From: Dyadobacter jejuensis
Lineage (GTDB): Bacteria > Bacteroidota > Bacteroidia > Cytophagales > Spirosomataceae
Direction: 5' to 3'
DNA length: 64,000 nt
Assembly (NCBI RefSeq): GCF_003149085.1
Contig: NZ_QGDT01000004.1
Span: forward strand, 62,001 to 126,000
Under the pieces are notes generated by a model, which was not told the origin of the DNA, did not search any database, and worked only from the letters and a program-made list of their open reading frames with translations. Shown here one piece after another: positions 26,396 through 36,444 of the stretch. The first letter of the stretch is position 1. Each line of letters starts with the position of its first letter. The position numbers and the translations under genes were made by a program.

Positions 26396-26806
26396 ATGTT
26401 TTCATATGAAGTGAAAGGTATCCGTGTTCGCTATGCGGATACCGATCAAATGGGCTATGTTTACTATGGTAATTACGCCCGATATTACGAAATTGGGCGG
26501 GTGGAAGCCTTAAGGAGTCTGGGGTTTCATTACAAAAAAATGGAAGATACGGGTGTTATGATGCCTGTTTATGAAAACCATAGTAAATATATTAAGCCCG
26601 CCAGGTACGATGACGAGCTAACCATACGCGTACAAATTGCCGAGTTGCCCGGGGTACGGGTGACCTTCCATTACGAAATTCGAAACCAGACAGGGACCCT
26701 ACTGAATACTGGATCCACCGTTTTGGTATTTCAGCGTATGGATACCGGAAAGCTTTGTTTTGCCCCTGAGACGTTGATGGAAAAGCTGCGTTTATTTTTT
26801 ACCTAA
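26396..26806 (+). CDS. YbgC/4-hydroxybenzoyl-CoA thioesterase family acyl-CoA thioesterase
   Basis: The 136-residue hotdog-fold protein has the active-site signature VRYADTDQMGYVYYGNYARY, where the second Asp is the catalytic residue. FEIGR-type continuation (YYEIGRVEALRSLGF) and SKYIKPARYDDELTI are also typical. It hydrolyses acyl-CoA thioesters. In many bacteria such genes sit with tol-pal, but here they lie between mltG and a BrkB gene, which starts 10 bases downstream. Length is normal. Confidence 0.92.
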   Translation: MFSYEVKGIRVRYADTDQMGYVYYGNYARYYEIGRVEALRSLGFHYKKMEDTGVMMPVYENHSKYIKPARYDDELTIRVQIAELPGVRVTFHYEIRNQTGTLLNTGSTVLVFQRMDTGKLCFAPETLMEKLRLFFT

Positions 26807-26816
26807 ATGGACTAGC

Positions 26817-27746
26817 ATGCTCAATGATTTTTTGCAATCCCGACAATTTCAACTATTTATTGCCTGGCTTCAGAAAACTCTTTTTTTTAGAGAAACCGTG
26901 TCATGGTACGATATTATCGTTAATATTATTGATAATAATAAACGATTCGATATCGATCAAAGGGCGTCAGCGGTCGCTTTTAGCTTTACCTTGGCCTCTT
27001 TTCCTGCCGTTCTGTTTCTTTTTACCCTGATTCCATACTTACCCTTGCCCACTGCCAAAGAGCAGATTATGAGTCTTTTGCAGGATATTGTTCCCTATGG
27101 GATCTATCGTCATGTAGCACATGCCATTACCGATATCTTGAATCGTCCCCGTAGTGGTGTACTTTCTTTTGGGTTTATTTTCGCCCTATTGGCGTCTACC
27201 AATGGGATGATTTCCCTCATGAAATCCTTCGATGTGATATTCGAAGAAAAAAACACCCGTGGGTTTCTTTTGGCGAGGGCCGTAGCCATGATGTTGACGG
27301 TGTTGCTGATAGCGGTCATTTGCGTGACCGTGGTGCTGCTGATAGTAGGGGATGCCGTCATGAGTATCATGGCCCAATGGAACATCATCACCGACGGGGT
27401 GGTGATACTCATTCTAAATTTTAGTCGGTACATGGTCAGTTTTGGCGCCTTAATGACGGCCATATCCCTGATTTATCGATTTGCCCCCACCAATGGTCGT
27501 GACTTTTCATTCATTAATTCAGGGGTAATAGTGGCCTCTATACTCATATTGGTAGCCACTTTTGGTTTTTCATTTTACCTCTCCAAGTTTCATACTTACA
27601 ACCGGCTCTACGGCTCCATTGGGGCAATCATCGCCCTCATGATCTGGTTCTATCTTTTAGCCTTTTTATTGATACTCGGTTTTGAAATAAATGCCAGTAT
27701 CGCCGCTGCCAAAACAAAAAATCACCTTTCGGATCAAGGAAATTAA
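26817..27746 (+). CDS. YihY/BrkB family membrane protein
   Basis: The 309-residue inner-membrane protein has about six membrane helices. Family features are DQRASAVAFSFTLASFPAVL near the N-terminus, SFGFIFALLASTNGMISLMK in the middle and YGSIGAIIALMIWFYLLAFL near the C-terminus. The family was once mislabelled ribonuclease BN. Members are putative transporters or envelope factors without a settled function. It starts 10 bases after the thioesterase gene and is probably co-transcribed with mltG and ybgC-like. Confidence 0.9.
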   Translation: MLNDFLQSRQFQLFIAWLQKTLFFRETVSWYDIIVNIIDNNKRFDIDQRASAVAFSFTLASFPAVLFLFTLIPYLPLPTAKEQIMSLLQDIVPYGIYRHVAHAITDILNRPRSGVLSFGFIFALLASTNGMISLMKSFDVIFEEKNTRGFLLARAVAMMLTVLLIAVICVTVVLLIVGDAVMSIMAQWNIITDGVVILILNFSRYMVSFGALMTAISLIYRFAPTNGRDFSFINSGVIVASILILVATFGFSFYLSKFHTYNRLYGSIGAIIALMIWFYLLAFLLILGFEINASIAAAKTKNHLSDQGN

Positions 27747-27818
27747 AGTATTATGCATCAGGACCTGTGACACTTGGGGTAGTTTGGTCGTATTAGCGTT
27801 AGAACCTAATCGGCAAGG

Positions 27819-28790
27819 ATGCAACCTTCCACCCCCCTGGTTACGGTAGTACTGGTGAGCTATAATCGAGCGAGCTATTTGGAACAGGCCATTGAATCGG
27901 TCTTGACGCAGACTTACGCGTGTATAGAACTCATTATTGTCGATAATGCAAGTAGCGATGGTTCGCAAGGCCTAATTCTTTCCTACGAAAAACAATTTCC
28001 TTCCCTGCTGTGCATATACAATAAGTATAATATGGGGCTTTGTGGTGCATTTAATCAGGGACTTAAAAGGGCAGGAGGGAAGTATATCATTGACCTTGCA
28101 GCCGACGACATACTATTGGCCTCCTGCATCGAGCAACAGGTCCGTTGTTTTGAATCCCTTGCCGGAGACTATGGATTGGTTTTTTCAAATGCCTATTATG
28201 TCGATTCCCGTGGGGGGATGATCCGTACACACTACCGGATAGACGGCCAAGGGCATGCTCGTGAGCCTATTCCTACCGGCTGGGTGTACGACCAAGTGCT
28301 GGAGCGCTATTTTATTTGCACGCCCACCATGATCATGCGCACCCAAATGTTGCAGGACATGGGTGGGTATGACGAGTCGCTGGTGGTAGAGGACTTTGAC
28401 CTTTGGATTCGGACGGCCCATCGGTATCGCTACCATTATCTCGATCGTATCTTAGTCGCTAAGCGAATGCTACAGGGGTCGTTAGGCATGCAGATCGTCC
28501 GTAGGGGAAGTGGGATACTCAATAGCCATTTGATAGTCTGTCATAAGGCTCTTGGCTTCCTTTCTACCAACCGTCAGAAGGATTTGCTAGCCAATAGAAT
28601 TCGTGGTTTTATTAGAAAATGTTGGTATGCGCAGGAGTTCTCACTAGCCCAAGAGTTCGGAATGCTATTGGTTCAGTTACAAAAACCGGGTTTATTCACC
28701 AATCTATTGTTATTATTATGTAGATTTCGGTTGCCGGTCAACGGTTTATATCGGTTATACCTTCGAATTTTCAAGAAACTAAGCGCTTAA
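27819..28790 (+). CDS. Family 2 glycosyltransferase
   Basis: The 323-residue GT-A fold enzyme transfers a sugar from a nucleotide donor. The start MQPSTPLVTVVLVSYNRASY is followed by ESVLTQTYACIELIIVDNAS. The donor/metal acidic motif is in YIIDLAADDILL, and the acceptor-side ED motif is in ESLVVEDFDLWIRTAHRY. There is no membrane helix, so it acts at the cytoplasmic face. No polysaccharide cluster surrounds it. The acceptor is unknown, and a cell-surface glycan or protein glycosylation are both possible. Confidence 0.9.
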   Translation: MQPSTPLVTVVLVSYNRASYLEQAIESVLTQTYACIELIIVDNASSDGSQGLILSYEKQFPSLLCIYNKYNMGLCGAFNQGLKRAGGKYIIDLAADDILLASCIEQQVRCFESLAGDYGLVFSNAYYVDSRGGMIRTHYRIDGQGHAREPIPTGWVYDQVLERYFICTPTMIMRTQMLQDMGGYDESLVVEDFDLWIRTAHRYRYHYLDRILVAKRMLQGSLGMQIVRRGSGILNSHLIVCHKALGFLSTNRQKDLLANRIRGFIRKCWYAQEFSLAQEFGMLLVQLQKPGLFTNLLLLLCRFRLPVNGLYRLYLRIFKKLSA

Positions 28791-28838
28791 GGGAAGGATT
28801 TTCGATATTACTTTGTTAAAATAAAAACTAAATTAAAT

Positions 28839-29465
28839 ATGCCAGCCGAGTTTATTCGAATATATCCCGAAAACCCAGACGAAAGAAAAATTAGAAAGGT
28901 GGTGGAATGCCTCAGGGGTGGAGGATTGGTGATTTACCCTACCGATACGGTTTATGGATTAGGATGCGATATTTATAATTCTAGGGCCGTAGAAAAGGTA
29001 GCAAGAATAAAGGGGGTCAAGCCTCAAAAGAATGATTTTTCCTTTATATGTTATGATTTAAGTCATATTTCCGACTTTGCCAGGGTCAGTAATTCCGCCT
29101 TTAAGCTCATGAAGAAGGTTCTTCCTGGGCCATATACCTTTATATTGGATGCTACCAATAATGTTCCAAAGCTACTGAATACCAATAAAAAATCGGTAGG
29201 GATTAGGGTACCCGACAATAATATACCAAGGGCCCTGGTAAAGGAACTAGGCAACCCGATAGTGACTACCTCCATCAAGGATGAGGACGAGGTGATCGAA
29301 TATGCAACAGATCCGGAGCTAATATTCGAGAAGTTTCAACATCAGGTGGACATCATCATTGATGGGGGCTATGGAGGGAATATGGGTTCTACCGTGATTA
29401 TGGCGAACTCCGACGAATTCGAAATTGTACGTGCTGGGTTGGGGGATATCAGTGTGATCCAGTAA
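28839..29465 (+). CDS. YciO-like YrdC/Sua5 domain protein
   Basis: This 208-residue cytoplasmic protein has the YrdC/Sua5 fold. By eye it resembles E. coli YciO over its whole length: IYPENPDERKIRKVVECLR, GGGLVIYPTDTVYGLGCDIY, SFICYDLSHISDFARVSN, MKKVLPGPYTFIL and DIIIDGGYGGNMGSTVI. The Lys-Arg and Ser-x-Asn residues that mark threonylcarbamoyl-AMP synthases (TsaC/Sua5) are not clearly conserved. It may therefore be a paralogue rather than the t6A enzyme. Automatic pipelines would probably call it L-threonylcarbamoyladenylate synthase. Confidence 0.85.
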   Translation: MPAEFIRIYPENPDERKIRKVVECLRGGGLVIYPTDTVYGLGCDIYNSRAVEKVARIKGVKPQKNDFSFICYDLSHISDFARVSNSAFKLMKKVLPGPYTFILDATNNVPKLLNTNKKSVGIRVPDNNIPRALVKELGNPIVTTSIKDEDEVIEYATDPELIFEKFQHQVDIIIDGGYGGNMGSTVIMANSDEFEIVRAGLGDISVIQ

Positions 29466-29567
29466 TGATGGGAATGACTTTCTCGAGAATGTTACGTCTC
29501 AGATGCGTGTAATTGACTGGAAAAACCACCCTATCTACAATTAGCATAAATATTTATCGTTTAATTT

Positions 29568-30260
29568 TTGATTTTTAAAAGTCCTTTCTCATATTTGGTA
29601 GTGAGCGAAGTTATACAAAGTAACACCCCATTGGAGGGAGTACAGATTGAATTGCAATATTTTCCATGCCTAGAATATTTTGGTTGTTTACTGCGGCATG
29701 ATTATAGTATTCTCGACATCGACGAGCTATATCGCAAACAGACCTTCCGGAATCGCTGTATGGTTTTGACGGCCAATAAAGTGGACACCCTTTCGGTGCC
29801 GGTCAAGCATTATGATTCTGGTACGCTGAGCAGGGAGATTGAAATTGACTATTCGCAGGATTGGAAACGGAGGCATTGGGGATGCCTTCAATCGGCCTAT
29901 GGAAAATCCCCTTTTTACGAATATTTTGCACCGGAGTTCAAATCCGTTTTTGACCAGGATCCCCAATATTTGGTCGATTTGAATTATGAATTGTTGACAA
30001 TTTGTCTTAGATTGTTAGGCCATAAGAAAGAAGTTAGGTACAAATTGTCAGGTCCTAGAATAGCCTCAGATAAGCTAGAAAACCTGAATTCAAGAATAAA
30101 TAACAAAAAAAGTACAAAAAATTATATATACTATCAACCGGTTCCCTATTATCAGACTTTTGGGAATGGTTTTGTAGAGAATCTAAGTATTGTTGATCTT
30201 CTCTTCAATATGGGTCCGGAGGCGAGAGGTATATTACTGCAATCGACAATAAGCAAGTAG
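29568..30260 (+). CDS. WbqC-like family protein
   Basis: The product of up to 230 residues matches the WbqC-like family (PF08889). IELQYFPCLEYFGCLL is followed by YRKQTFRNRCMVLTANKVDTL and SQDWKRRHWGCLQSAYGKSP. Members occur in O-antigen and nucleotide-sugar clusters and widely in Bacteroidota, with no settled biochemistry. The start is uncertain: no ATG is available, and candidate starts are TTG 29568, TTG 29595 or GTG 29601. The first about 26 residues (before VQIELQYF) are not conserved by eye. It is followed 65 bases later by clpC. Confidence 0.82.
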   Translation: MIFKSPFSYLVVSEVIQSNTPLEGVQIELQYFPCLEYFGCLLRHDYSILDIDELYRKQTFRNRCMVLTANKVDTLSVPVKHYDSGTLSREIEIDYSQDWKRRHWGCLQSAYGKSPFYEYFAPEFKSVFDQDPQYLVDLNYELLTICLRLLGHKKEVRYKLSGPRIASDKLENLNSRINNKKSTKNYIYYQPVPYYQTFGNGFVENLSIVDLLFNMGPEARGILLQSTISK

Positions 30261-30261
30261 C

Positions 30262-30277
30262 TACTTTGAACAAAGTA
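30262..30277. promoter_or_regulatory. Palindrome upstream of clpC, possible operator
   Basis: TACTTTG and CAAAGTA form a perfect 7-base inverted repeat around a central AA, and AGC/GCT extends the symmetry outward with small gaps. It lies 48 bases before the clpC start, directly after the WbqC stop. It does not resemble the CtsR operator known from Firmicutes. Confidence 0.35.
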
Positions 30278-30325
30278 CAGCTGAGTAGCGTTTAGTACAT
30301 TAAGAAACATTTATTATTGCTGAAA

Positions 30326-32863
30326 ATGGAAGCAAAATTCTCAAATAGAGTGAAAGAAGTAATCACCCTGAGCCGTGAAGAAGCTTTGCGGCTGGGCCAT
30401 GATTACATCGGCGCCGAACATCTTCTTTTAGGGATGATTCGGGAGGGCGACGGGATAGCAATAGGCTTACTCAAAAAGCTGGGTGTGTCCCTGGAAGAGG
30501 TGAAGCAAACCGTGGAACAGGCCACCAAAGGCGCTGCTACGAGTAATGTGAAAAATCTTCAAAACATCCCTTTAACACGTCAATCGGAAAAGGTACTTAA
30601 AATCACCTATCTGGAAGCTAAAATATTTAAATCACCGCTAATAGGAACCGAGCATTTGTTATTGTCGATCCTGAGAGACGAGGATAATATCGGCACTCAG
30701 ATCCTCCATAAGTTCAATGTAAGTTATGAGGTCATCAAAGAGATGCTGGAGTATCAATCTTCAGGGATTAAACCTTCAATGGGTCCCGACACCGAGGACG
30801 GCGACGAAGAAGGTCGCGGCATGTTTGGTGGCGGGGGAGGAGCCTCTTCGGGCAAGGAGTCCAAGGGTGCCGAAAAATCACGTACTCCGGTACTCGATAA
30901 TTTTGGTAGGGATCTGACCAAAATGGCAGAACTTGGTAAGCTCGATCCTATAGTAGGTCGTGAAAAAGAAATAGAACGTGTAGCGCAAATATTAAGCCGA
31001 CGTAAAAAGAACAACCCCATCCTTATAGGAGAGCCTGGAGTGGGTAAAACGGCCATCGCCGAAGGGTTGGCCCTTCGCATTGTGCAGAAAAAGGTATCTC
31101 GGGTGCTGTTTGGCAAACGCGTCGTGACCTTAGACCTGGCCTCTCTTGTAGCGGGTACCAAATACCGCGGCCAGTTTGAAGAGCGGATGAAGGCCGTGAT
31201 GAATGAGTTAGAAAAGTCGCCGGATGTAATCTTGTTTATCGATGAGTTGCATACCATCGTTGGGGCTGGTGGAGCTTCGGGCTCTTTGGACGCCTCAAAT
31301 ATGTTTAAACCGGCTCTTTCTAGGGGTGAAATACAGTGTATTGGAGCTACTACCCTCGACGAATACCGTCAATATATAGAGAAAGACGGTGCTCTGGCAC
31401 GTCGTTTTCAGATGGTGATGGTGGATGCTACTTCGATAGAAGAAACGGTGCAAATTCTTCATAATATTAAGGACAAATATGAAGAGCACCATCATGTAAA
31501 CTATACCCCTGAGGCCTTAGAAACTGCGGTAAAGCTATCTGAAAGATATATAACCGACCGATTCCTCCCTGATAAGGCCATCGATGTGATGGATGAAGTA
31601 GGAGCGAGGGTTCATATTAGCAATATTACGGTACCTGAAGAAATTTTGCATCTGGAAGAACAGATTGAAAATATCAAGCAGGAGAAAAATAGGGTCGTTA
31701 AAAGCCAGAAATATGAGGAAGCGGCCCAACTACGCGATCGTGAAAAGAAATTGATTGATCAACTGGACCGCGCCAAAATAGCTTGGGAAGAAGAAACCAA
31801 GCAAAAAAGATACCAGGTTAACGAGCAAAATGTAGCGGAAGTAGTAGCTATGATGACTGGAATACCAGTTACCAACGTGTCTATGGACGAAGGCAAGAAG
31901 CTCTTGAAAATGGGTGAGGTACTGAAAAGTAAGGTCATTGGCCAAAATCCTCCTATAGAGAAATTGGTAAAGGCCATTCAGAGGACCCGTGTAGGTCTTA
32001 AAGATCCTAAGAAGCCTATTGGTTCATTTATTTTCTTAGGACCTACAGGCGTAGGTAAAACCGAGCTTGCCAAGGTTCTTGCCAATTACTTGTTCGATAA
32101 GGAGGATTCCCTGGTTCGTATCGACATGAGTGAGTATATGGAGAAGTTCAGCGTATCGCGCTTGGTAGGAGCACCTCCGGGATATGTGGGCTATGAAGAG
32201 GGTGGCCAGTTGACCGAGAAAATCCGTAGAAAACCCTATAGCGTGGTATTACTAGATGAAATCGAGAAGGCACATCCCGATGTATTTAATATCCTGTTAC
32301 AAGTGTTGGACGATGGTATCCTTACCGATGGACTGGGACGTAGAGTAGACTTCCGGAATACGATCATCATCATGACCTCTAACATTGGTGCTCGTGACTT
32401 GAAAGACTTCGGTTCTGGAATAGGATTCTCGACCCGGGCAAGGTCCGAAAATCAAGATGAAATCATGAAGGGCACCATTCAAAGTGCCTTGCGGAAGGCG
32501 TTTTCTCCAGAATTCTTAAACCGCTTGGACGATGTCATCGTGTTTAACTCACTAGAAAGAGAGGACCTTCATCGGATCATCGATATTAGCCTTGGCAAGT
32601 TGTTTAGCCGTGCCAAAGGCCTAGGTTATGAGATAGAGCTCACTTTGGAGGCTAAGGACTTCTTATCGGAAAAGGGGTACGATCCGCAGTATGGAGCGCG
32701 TCCTTTGAACAGGGCCATCCAGAAATACCTCGAAGATCCCGTGGCAGAGGAAATCCTTAAAGGTGACCTTAAAGAGGGAGATGTATTGGTAGCGACTCAC
32801 GAAAAAGGAAGTGATGAGCTGGTGATATCAGTACGTAAAAAGGAAGAGGAACTAACAGAATAA
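30326..32863 (+). CDS. clpC: ATP-dependent Clp protease ATP-binding subunit ClpC
   Basis: The 845-residue Hsp100 unfoldase feeds substrates to the ClpP peptidase. Two N-terminal Clp repeats (residues 1-145, including GAEHLLLGMIREGDGIA and GTEHLLLSILRDEDNIG) are followed by a Gly-rich linker (MFGGGGGASSGKE). AAA+ domain 1 has Walker A GEPGVGKT near 236. A UVR motif lies at about 441-481 (EEAAQLRDREKKLIDQL). AAA+ domain 2 has Walker A GPTGVGKT near 572, and a C-terminal small domain contains YGARPLNRAIQKYL. The UVR motif identifies ClpC rather than ClpB. The ATG at 30326 gives the canonical MEAKFSNRVKEVI; the TTG at 30317 is less likely. A terminator follows. Confidence 0.97.
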   Translation: MEAKFSNRVKEVITLSREEALRLGHDYIGAEHLLLGMIREGDGIAIGLLKKLGVSLEEVKQTVEQATKGAATSNVKNLQNIPLTRQSEKVLKITYLEAKIFKSPLIGTEHLLLSILRDEDNIGTQILHKFNVSYEVIKEMLEYQSSGIKPSMGPDTEDGDEEGRGMFGGGGGASSGKESKGAEKSRTPVLDNFGRDLTKMAELGKLDPIVGREKEIERVAQILSRRKKNNPILIGEPGVGKTAIAEGLALRIVQKKVSRVLFGKRVVTLDLASLVAGTKYRGQFEERMKAVMNELEKSPDVILFIDELHTIVGAGGASGSLDASNMFKPALSRGEIQCIGATTLDEYRQYIEKDGALARRFQMVMVDATSIEETVQILHNIKDKYEEHHHVNYTPEALETAVKLSERYITDRFLPDKAIDVMDEVGARVHISNITVPEEILHLEEQIENIKQEKNRVVKSQKYEEAAQLRDREKKLIDQLDRAKIAWEEETKQKRYQVNEQNVAEVVAMMTGIPVTNVSMDEGKKLLKMGEVLKSKVIGQNPPIEKLVKAIQRTRVGLKDPKKPIGSFIFLGPTGVGKTELAKVLANYLFDKEDSLVRIDMSEYMEKFSVSRLVGAPPGYVGYEEGGQLTEKIRRKPYSVVLLDEIEKAHPDVFNILLQVLDDGILTDGLGRRVDFRNTIIIMTSNIGARDLKDFGSGIGFSTRARSENQDEIMKGTIQSALRKAFSPEFLNRLDDVIVFNSLEREDLHRIIDISLGKLFSRAKGLGYEIELTLEAKDFLSEKGYDPQYGARPLNRAIQKYLEDPVAEEILKGDLKEGDVLVATHEKGSDELVISVRKKEEELTE

Positions 32864-32889
32864 GCCAGGAAACTGGGAAATATAAGAAT

Positions 32890-32925
32890 CGGGTAATCTC
32901 TTGAAGAGGTTGCCCGTTTTTTTTT
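32890..32925 (+). terminator. Intrinsic terminator after clpC
   Basis: CGGGTAATCTC pairs with GAGGTTGCCCG, including two G-U pairs in RNA, across a 5-base loop, and nine T follow. It lies 27 bases after the clpC stop. Confidence 0.88.
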
Positions 32926-32971
32926 GATAGGAGTATCAGAAGAAGCGAATTCCCAAGGGGGGGTAACCAAA

Positions 32972-33000
32972 AAGACCCGATCGCATGGCAATCGGGTCTT
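32972..33000 (-). terminator. Intrinsic terminator after atpH
   Basis: On the minus strand AAGACCCGAT pairs with ATCGGGTCTT around a 9-base loop, followed by further T. It lies 20 bases after the atpH stop and ends the ATP synthase transcript here. Confidence 0.85.
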
Positions 33001-33020
33001 CTACATTATGCAGATAAAAA

Positions 33021-33557
33021 TTATTTCGTAAGTTGAAGTTTCAACTGGTTCAGTTGATGCTTGATAGAAGCATCAATCTGACGATCGTTCACTCTTAACA
33101 AATAACCCCCAATAAGGCTTGGGTCTATTTGTTCCTCCAACTGGACGGTTTTGCCGGTAGCCGAAGCTACAATTTGGGTAAATTGCTGGCGAAGTTCGTC
33201 GGTAAGCTCTGAGGTAGTGGTAACAGTAGCCTTTTGTATCCCTTGCAGATCGTTATAGGCAAGTACAAATTCATCGGCGATAGCGTCTAATATAGATTCC
33301 CGATTCTTTCTTGTGATAATATTGAATATCGCGAAGGTTACCGGATTGACTTTACTTTCGAAAATGGCTTTTAAGATGGCCAATTTTTTCTCGTGGCGTA
33401 CTACGGGGCTTTTAAGGGCCAACATCAAGCCACGGTTTTCTTGGGCAGTAGCCCGAAACAGGATCATGTCCTGGTATACGGACTCCAACACATTTTTCTC
33501 CTGAGCCAGCTCGATGAGTGACTTGGCATATCTGGAAGCGACTATACTTACTGACAT
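33021..33557 (-). CDS. atpH: F1Fo ATP synthase subunit delta
   Basis: The 178-residue peripheral-stalk subunit links subunit b to the top of the F1 head. The N-terminal helical domain begins SIVASRYAKSLIELAQEKNV. The C-terminal domain carries the signature IDPSLIGGYLLRVNDRQIDA and ends SIKHQLNQLKLQLTK, all standard for the delta/OSCP family. It follows atpF by 37 bases. It is the last gene of the operon in this window: a terminator comes 20 bases later, and no atpA or atpG follows. Confidence 0.95.
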   Translation of the reverse strand: MSVSIVASRYAKSLIELAQEKNVLESVYQDMILFRATAQENRGLMLALKSPVVRHEKKLAILKAIFESKVNPVTFAIFNIITRKNRESILDAIADEFVLAYNDLQGIQKATVTTTSELTDELRQQFTQIVASATGKTVQLEEQIDPSLIGGYLLRVNDRQIDASIKHQLNQLKLQLTK

Positions 33558-33594
33558 CTTAGATCAATTTTAGGTAACTGGGTAATAACAAAGA

Positions 33595-34089
33595 TTAATT
33601 GAGGCTAGCCGTATTGGCAAGCTCGGCAACGAGCGACTGCTGGGCCGCTTTATCTTTCAATTCCCTGTTCAATACTTTTTCGGCGATGTCGATAGACAAA
33701 GTCGCTACTTCATTACGAATTTGCTTAACAGCAAGTTGTTGTTCGTTGCGGATGGTTTCACGAGCGGCATCGAGCATTCTCTGTCCTTCTAGAGCAGCCT
33801 TTTCTTTGGAAGCGGCAATGGTACGATCTGCTGCTTCTTTAGCGTCTTTAAGGATGCTATCGCGTACGGCATTCGCCTCGGCAATCATCTTCTGGTTGTC
33901 AGCTTTAAGCTGAGCCATCTCTGCACGAGTCTTTTCTGCTAGGTCGAGTGCCCCCTGAATCTCGTTCTCCCTTTCCTTAAGGCCGTTGATAATAGGCTTC
34001 CAGGCAAATTTGGCAAGAATAAAAACCACTAGTAAAAATACTACCAGCATCCAGAAAATCAGACCTGGGTTTGGAGTAAGCAATGACAT
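33595..34089 (-). CDS. atpF: F1Fo ATP synthase subunit b
   Basis: The 164-residue peripheral-stalk subunit has one N-terminal membrane helix (IFWMLVVFLLVVFILAKFAW, residues 11-30). A long charged coiled coil rich in Ala, Glu and Lys follows, for example EIQGALDLAEKTRAEMAQLK. The KFAWKPIINGLKERENEI junction is typical. Length and layout are normal for bacterial b subunits. It is separated from atpE upstream by an unusual 180-base spacer holding two hairpins. Confidence 0.95.
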   Translation of the reverse strand: MSLLTPNPGLIFWMLVVFLLVVFILAKFAWKPIINGLKERENEIQGALDLAEKTRAEMAQLKADNQKMIAEANAVRDSILKDAKEAADRTIAASKEKAALEGQRMLDAARETIRNEQQLAVKQIRNEVATLSIDIAEKVLNRELKDKAAQQSLVAELANTASLN

Positions 34090-34171
34090 ATGAATAGATG
34101 AGTTTTAATTAATAAATTTCTAGGATCGGCGGAATTACTATTCCAATACTAAACTCTTTTTTTATCAAAAT

Positions 34172-34207
34172 CCGTGGAAGCCTATTGCTTCCACGGGAAT
34201 TTTTTTT
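34172..34207 (+). terminator. Terminator-like hairpin antisense to atpF/atpE
   Basis: CCGTGGAAGC (34172-34181) pairs perfectly with GCTTCCACGG (34187-34196) across CTATT. On the plus strand it is followed by GAA and eight T. In the operon's own direction the tail is only ATTTTGAT, so it reads better as a terminator of antisense transcription or as an RNA-stability hairpin. Confidence 0.6.
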
Positions 34208-34247
34208 GCCAGTCACAACGCCTAATGCGCCGAGTCTATAGCACCAC

Positions 34248-34269
34248 AGACCGAGGCCTGTCGGTTTTT

Positions 34270-34270
<1 letters not shown>
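34248..34270 (+). terminator. Second short antisense-facing hairpin
   Basis: ACCGA (34250-34254) pairs with TCGGT (34261-34265) around GGCCTG, followed by five further T on the plus strand. It abuts the atpE stop codon. The stem is short, so the call is weak on its own. Confidence 0.4.
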
Positions 34271-35677
<1,407 letters not shown>

Positions 35678-35701
35678 AATGGCTTGAAATACTACGCTTT
35701 G

Positions 35702-36061
35702 TCAATCGCGGCGCAAGTTACAATACAAAGTATATATTTCAAAGCCAGTATAACACAAATACAGTATAAAAAAGTTGATGACGAATAGTAATGAGTCAGT
35801 TAGCCCATGATATAAAAATACTCCAATAAAAATAATACTGAGAAGAAGCCTCCCTACAACGGTAGAAAGGTAAAAACTTACGAATTTTTTGCGATTGTCT
35901 TTCAGACCGTAGTCCATCAGGCGATTTATAAGAAAGGATAGTCCAAAGAAAAAGCTTAGGATGTACCAAAAATAGGGGTGAACCCAGGCCGAGTTGACAT
36001 ACTTTTGTACTATAAAAAATACAATTCCTATGAAGAGTGTCGCTACAATTGCACGGAGCAT
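35702..36061 (-). CDS. Small membrane protein in the ATP synthase operon (AtpI-like position)
   Basis: This 119-residue protein has four predicted membrane helices (LRAIVATLFIGIVFFIV; YFWYILSFFFGLSFLI; VGRLLLSIIFIGVFLY; LLFVINFFILYLCYTGF) and short charged loops. It has no motif I can name. It sits between the AtpZ-like gene (14 bases away) and atpB (24 bases away). In many bacteria that place is held by AtpI, a membrane factor that helps assemble the c-ring, so an assembly role is a reasonable inference from position only. Confidence 0.75.
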   Translation of the reverse strand: MLRAIVATLFIGIVFFIVQKYVNSAWVHPYFWYILSFFFGLSFLINRLMDYGLKDNRKKFVSFYLSTVVGRLLLSIIFIGVFLYHGLTDSLLFVINFFILYLCYTGFEIYTLYCNLRRD

Positions 36062-36075
36062 AACGGTTACAAAAT

Positions 36076-36309
36076 TTAAAGTTTAGGCATATTCCGTATC
36101 AAAAGATATAACGAAGCCGCAATTCCCGTTAAGGAAAGCAGGAGCGTCCACCATGGGGTTGGGTTTTCCAGCCAGCGGTCGAGACGAATACCCGTATAAG
36201 TGAACACCAGAATGGTGCCCAGCATTTGCATCGCCATTCCAGAATATTTTAAAATAGCCTGGGGGCGTTGTAAGGGGTTCTTCTTGTATTTTTTGGATGG
36301 ATCCTCCAT
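36076..36309 (-). CDS. AtpZ/AtpI family protein
   Basis: The 77-residue product has a basic N-terminus (EDPSKKYKKNPLQRPQAIL) and two membrane helices (SGMAMQMLGTILVFTYTGI and TLLLSLTGIAASLYLLI) joined by a short loop with RLDRWLENPTP. This is the layout of the AtpZ/AtpI family encoded at the head of ATP synthase operons. AtpZ and AtpI have been implicated in Mg2+ or Ca2+ transport and c-ring assembly. I start at the ATG at 36309, which gives the canonical short form; an in-frame start at 36384 would add 25 residues. It is the first gene of the operon. Confidence 0.85.
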   Translation of the reverse strand: MEDPSKKYKKNPLQRPQAILKYSGMAMQMLGTILVFTYTGIRLDRWLENPTPWWTLLLSLTGIAASLYLLIRNMPKL

Positions 36310-36444
36310 AAATGTCCTACTAAAATATAGGTAAAGTTGCTTCAATATTTTGTAAATGGCCTTATCTTCGATACGGTTTTGCAAATATTACCGTTATTTT
36401 AATAATATTGAGCCCGAATTAAACCTTCAAACAGACTAGAATTT

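Noticed and set aside
30754..31257. 167-codon minus-strand frame opposite clpC
   Set aside because: It lies within conserved ClpC coding sequence and shows only shadow-frame composition.
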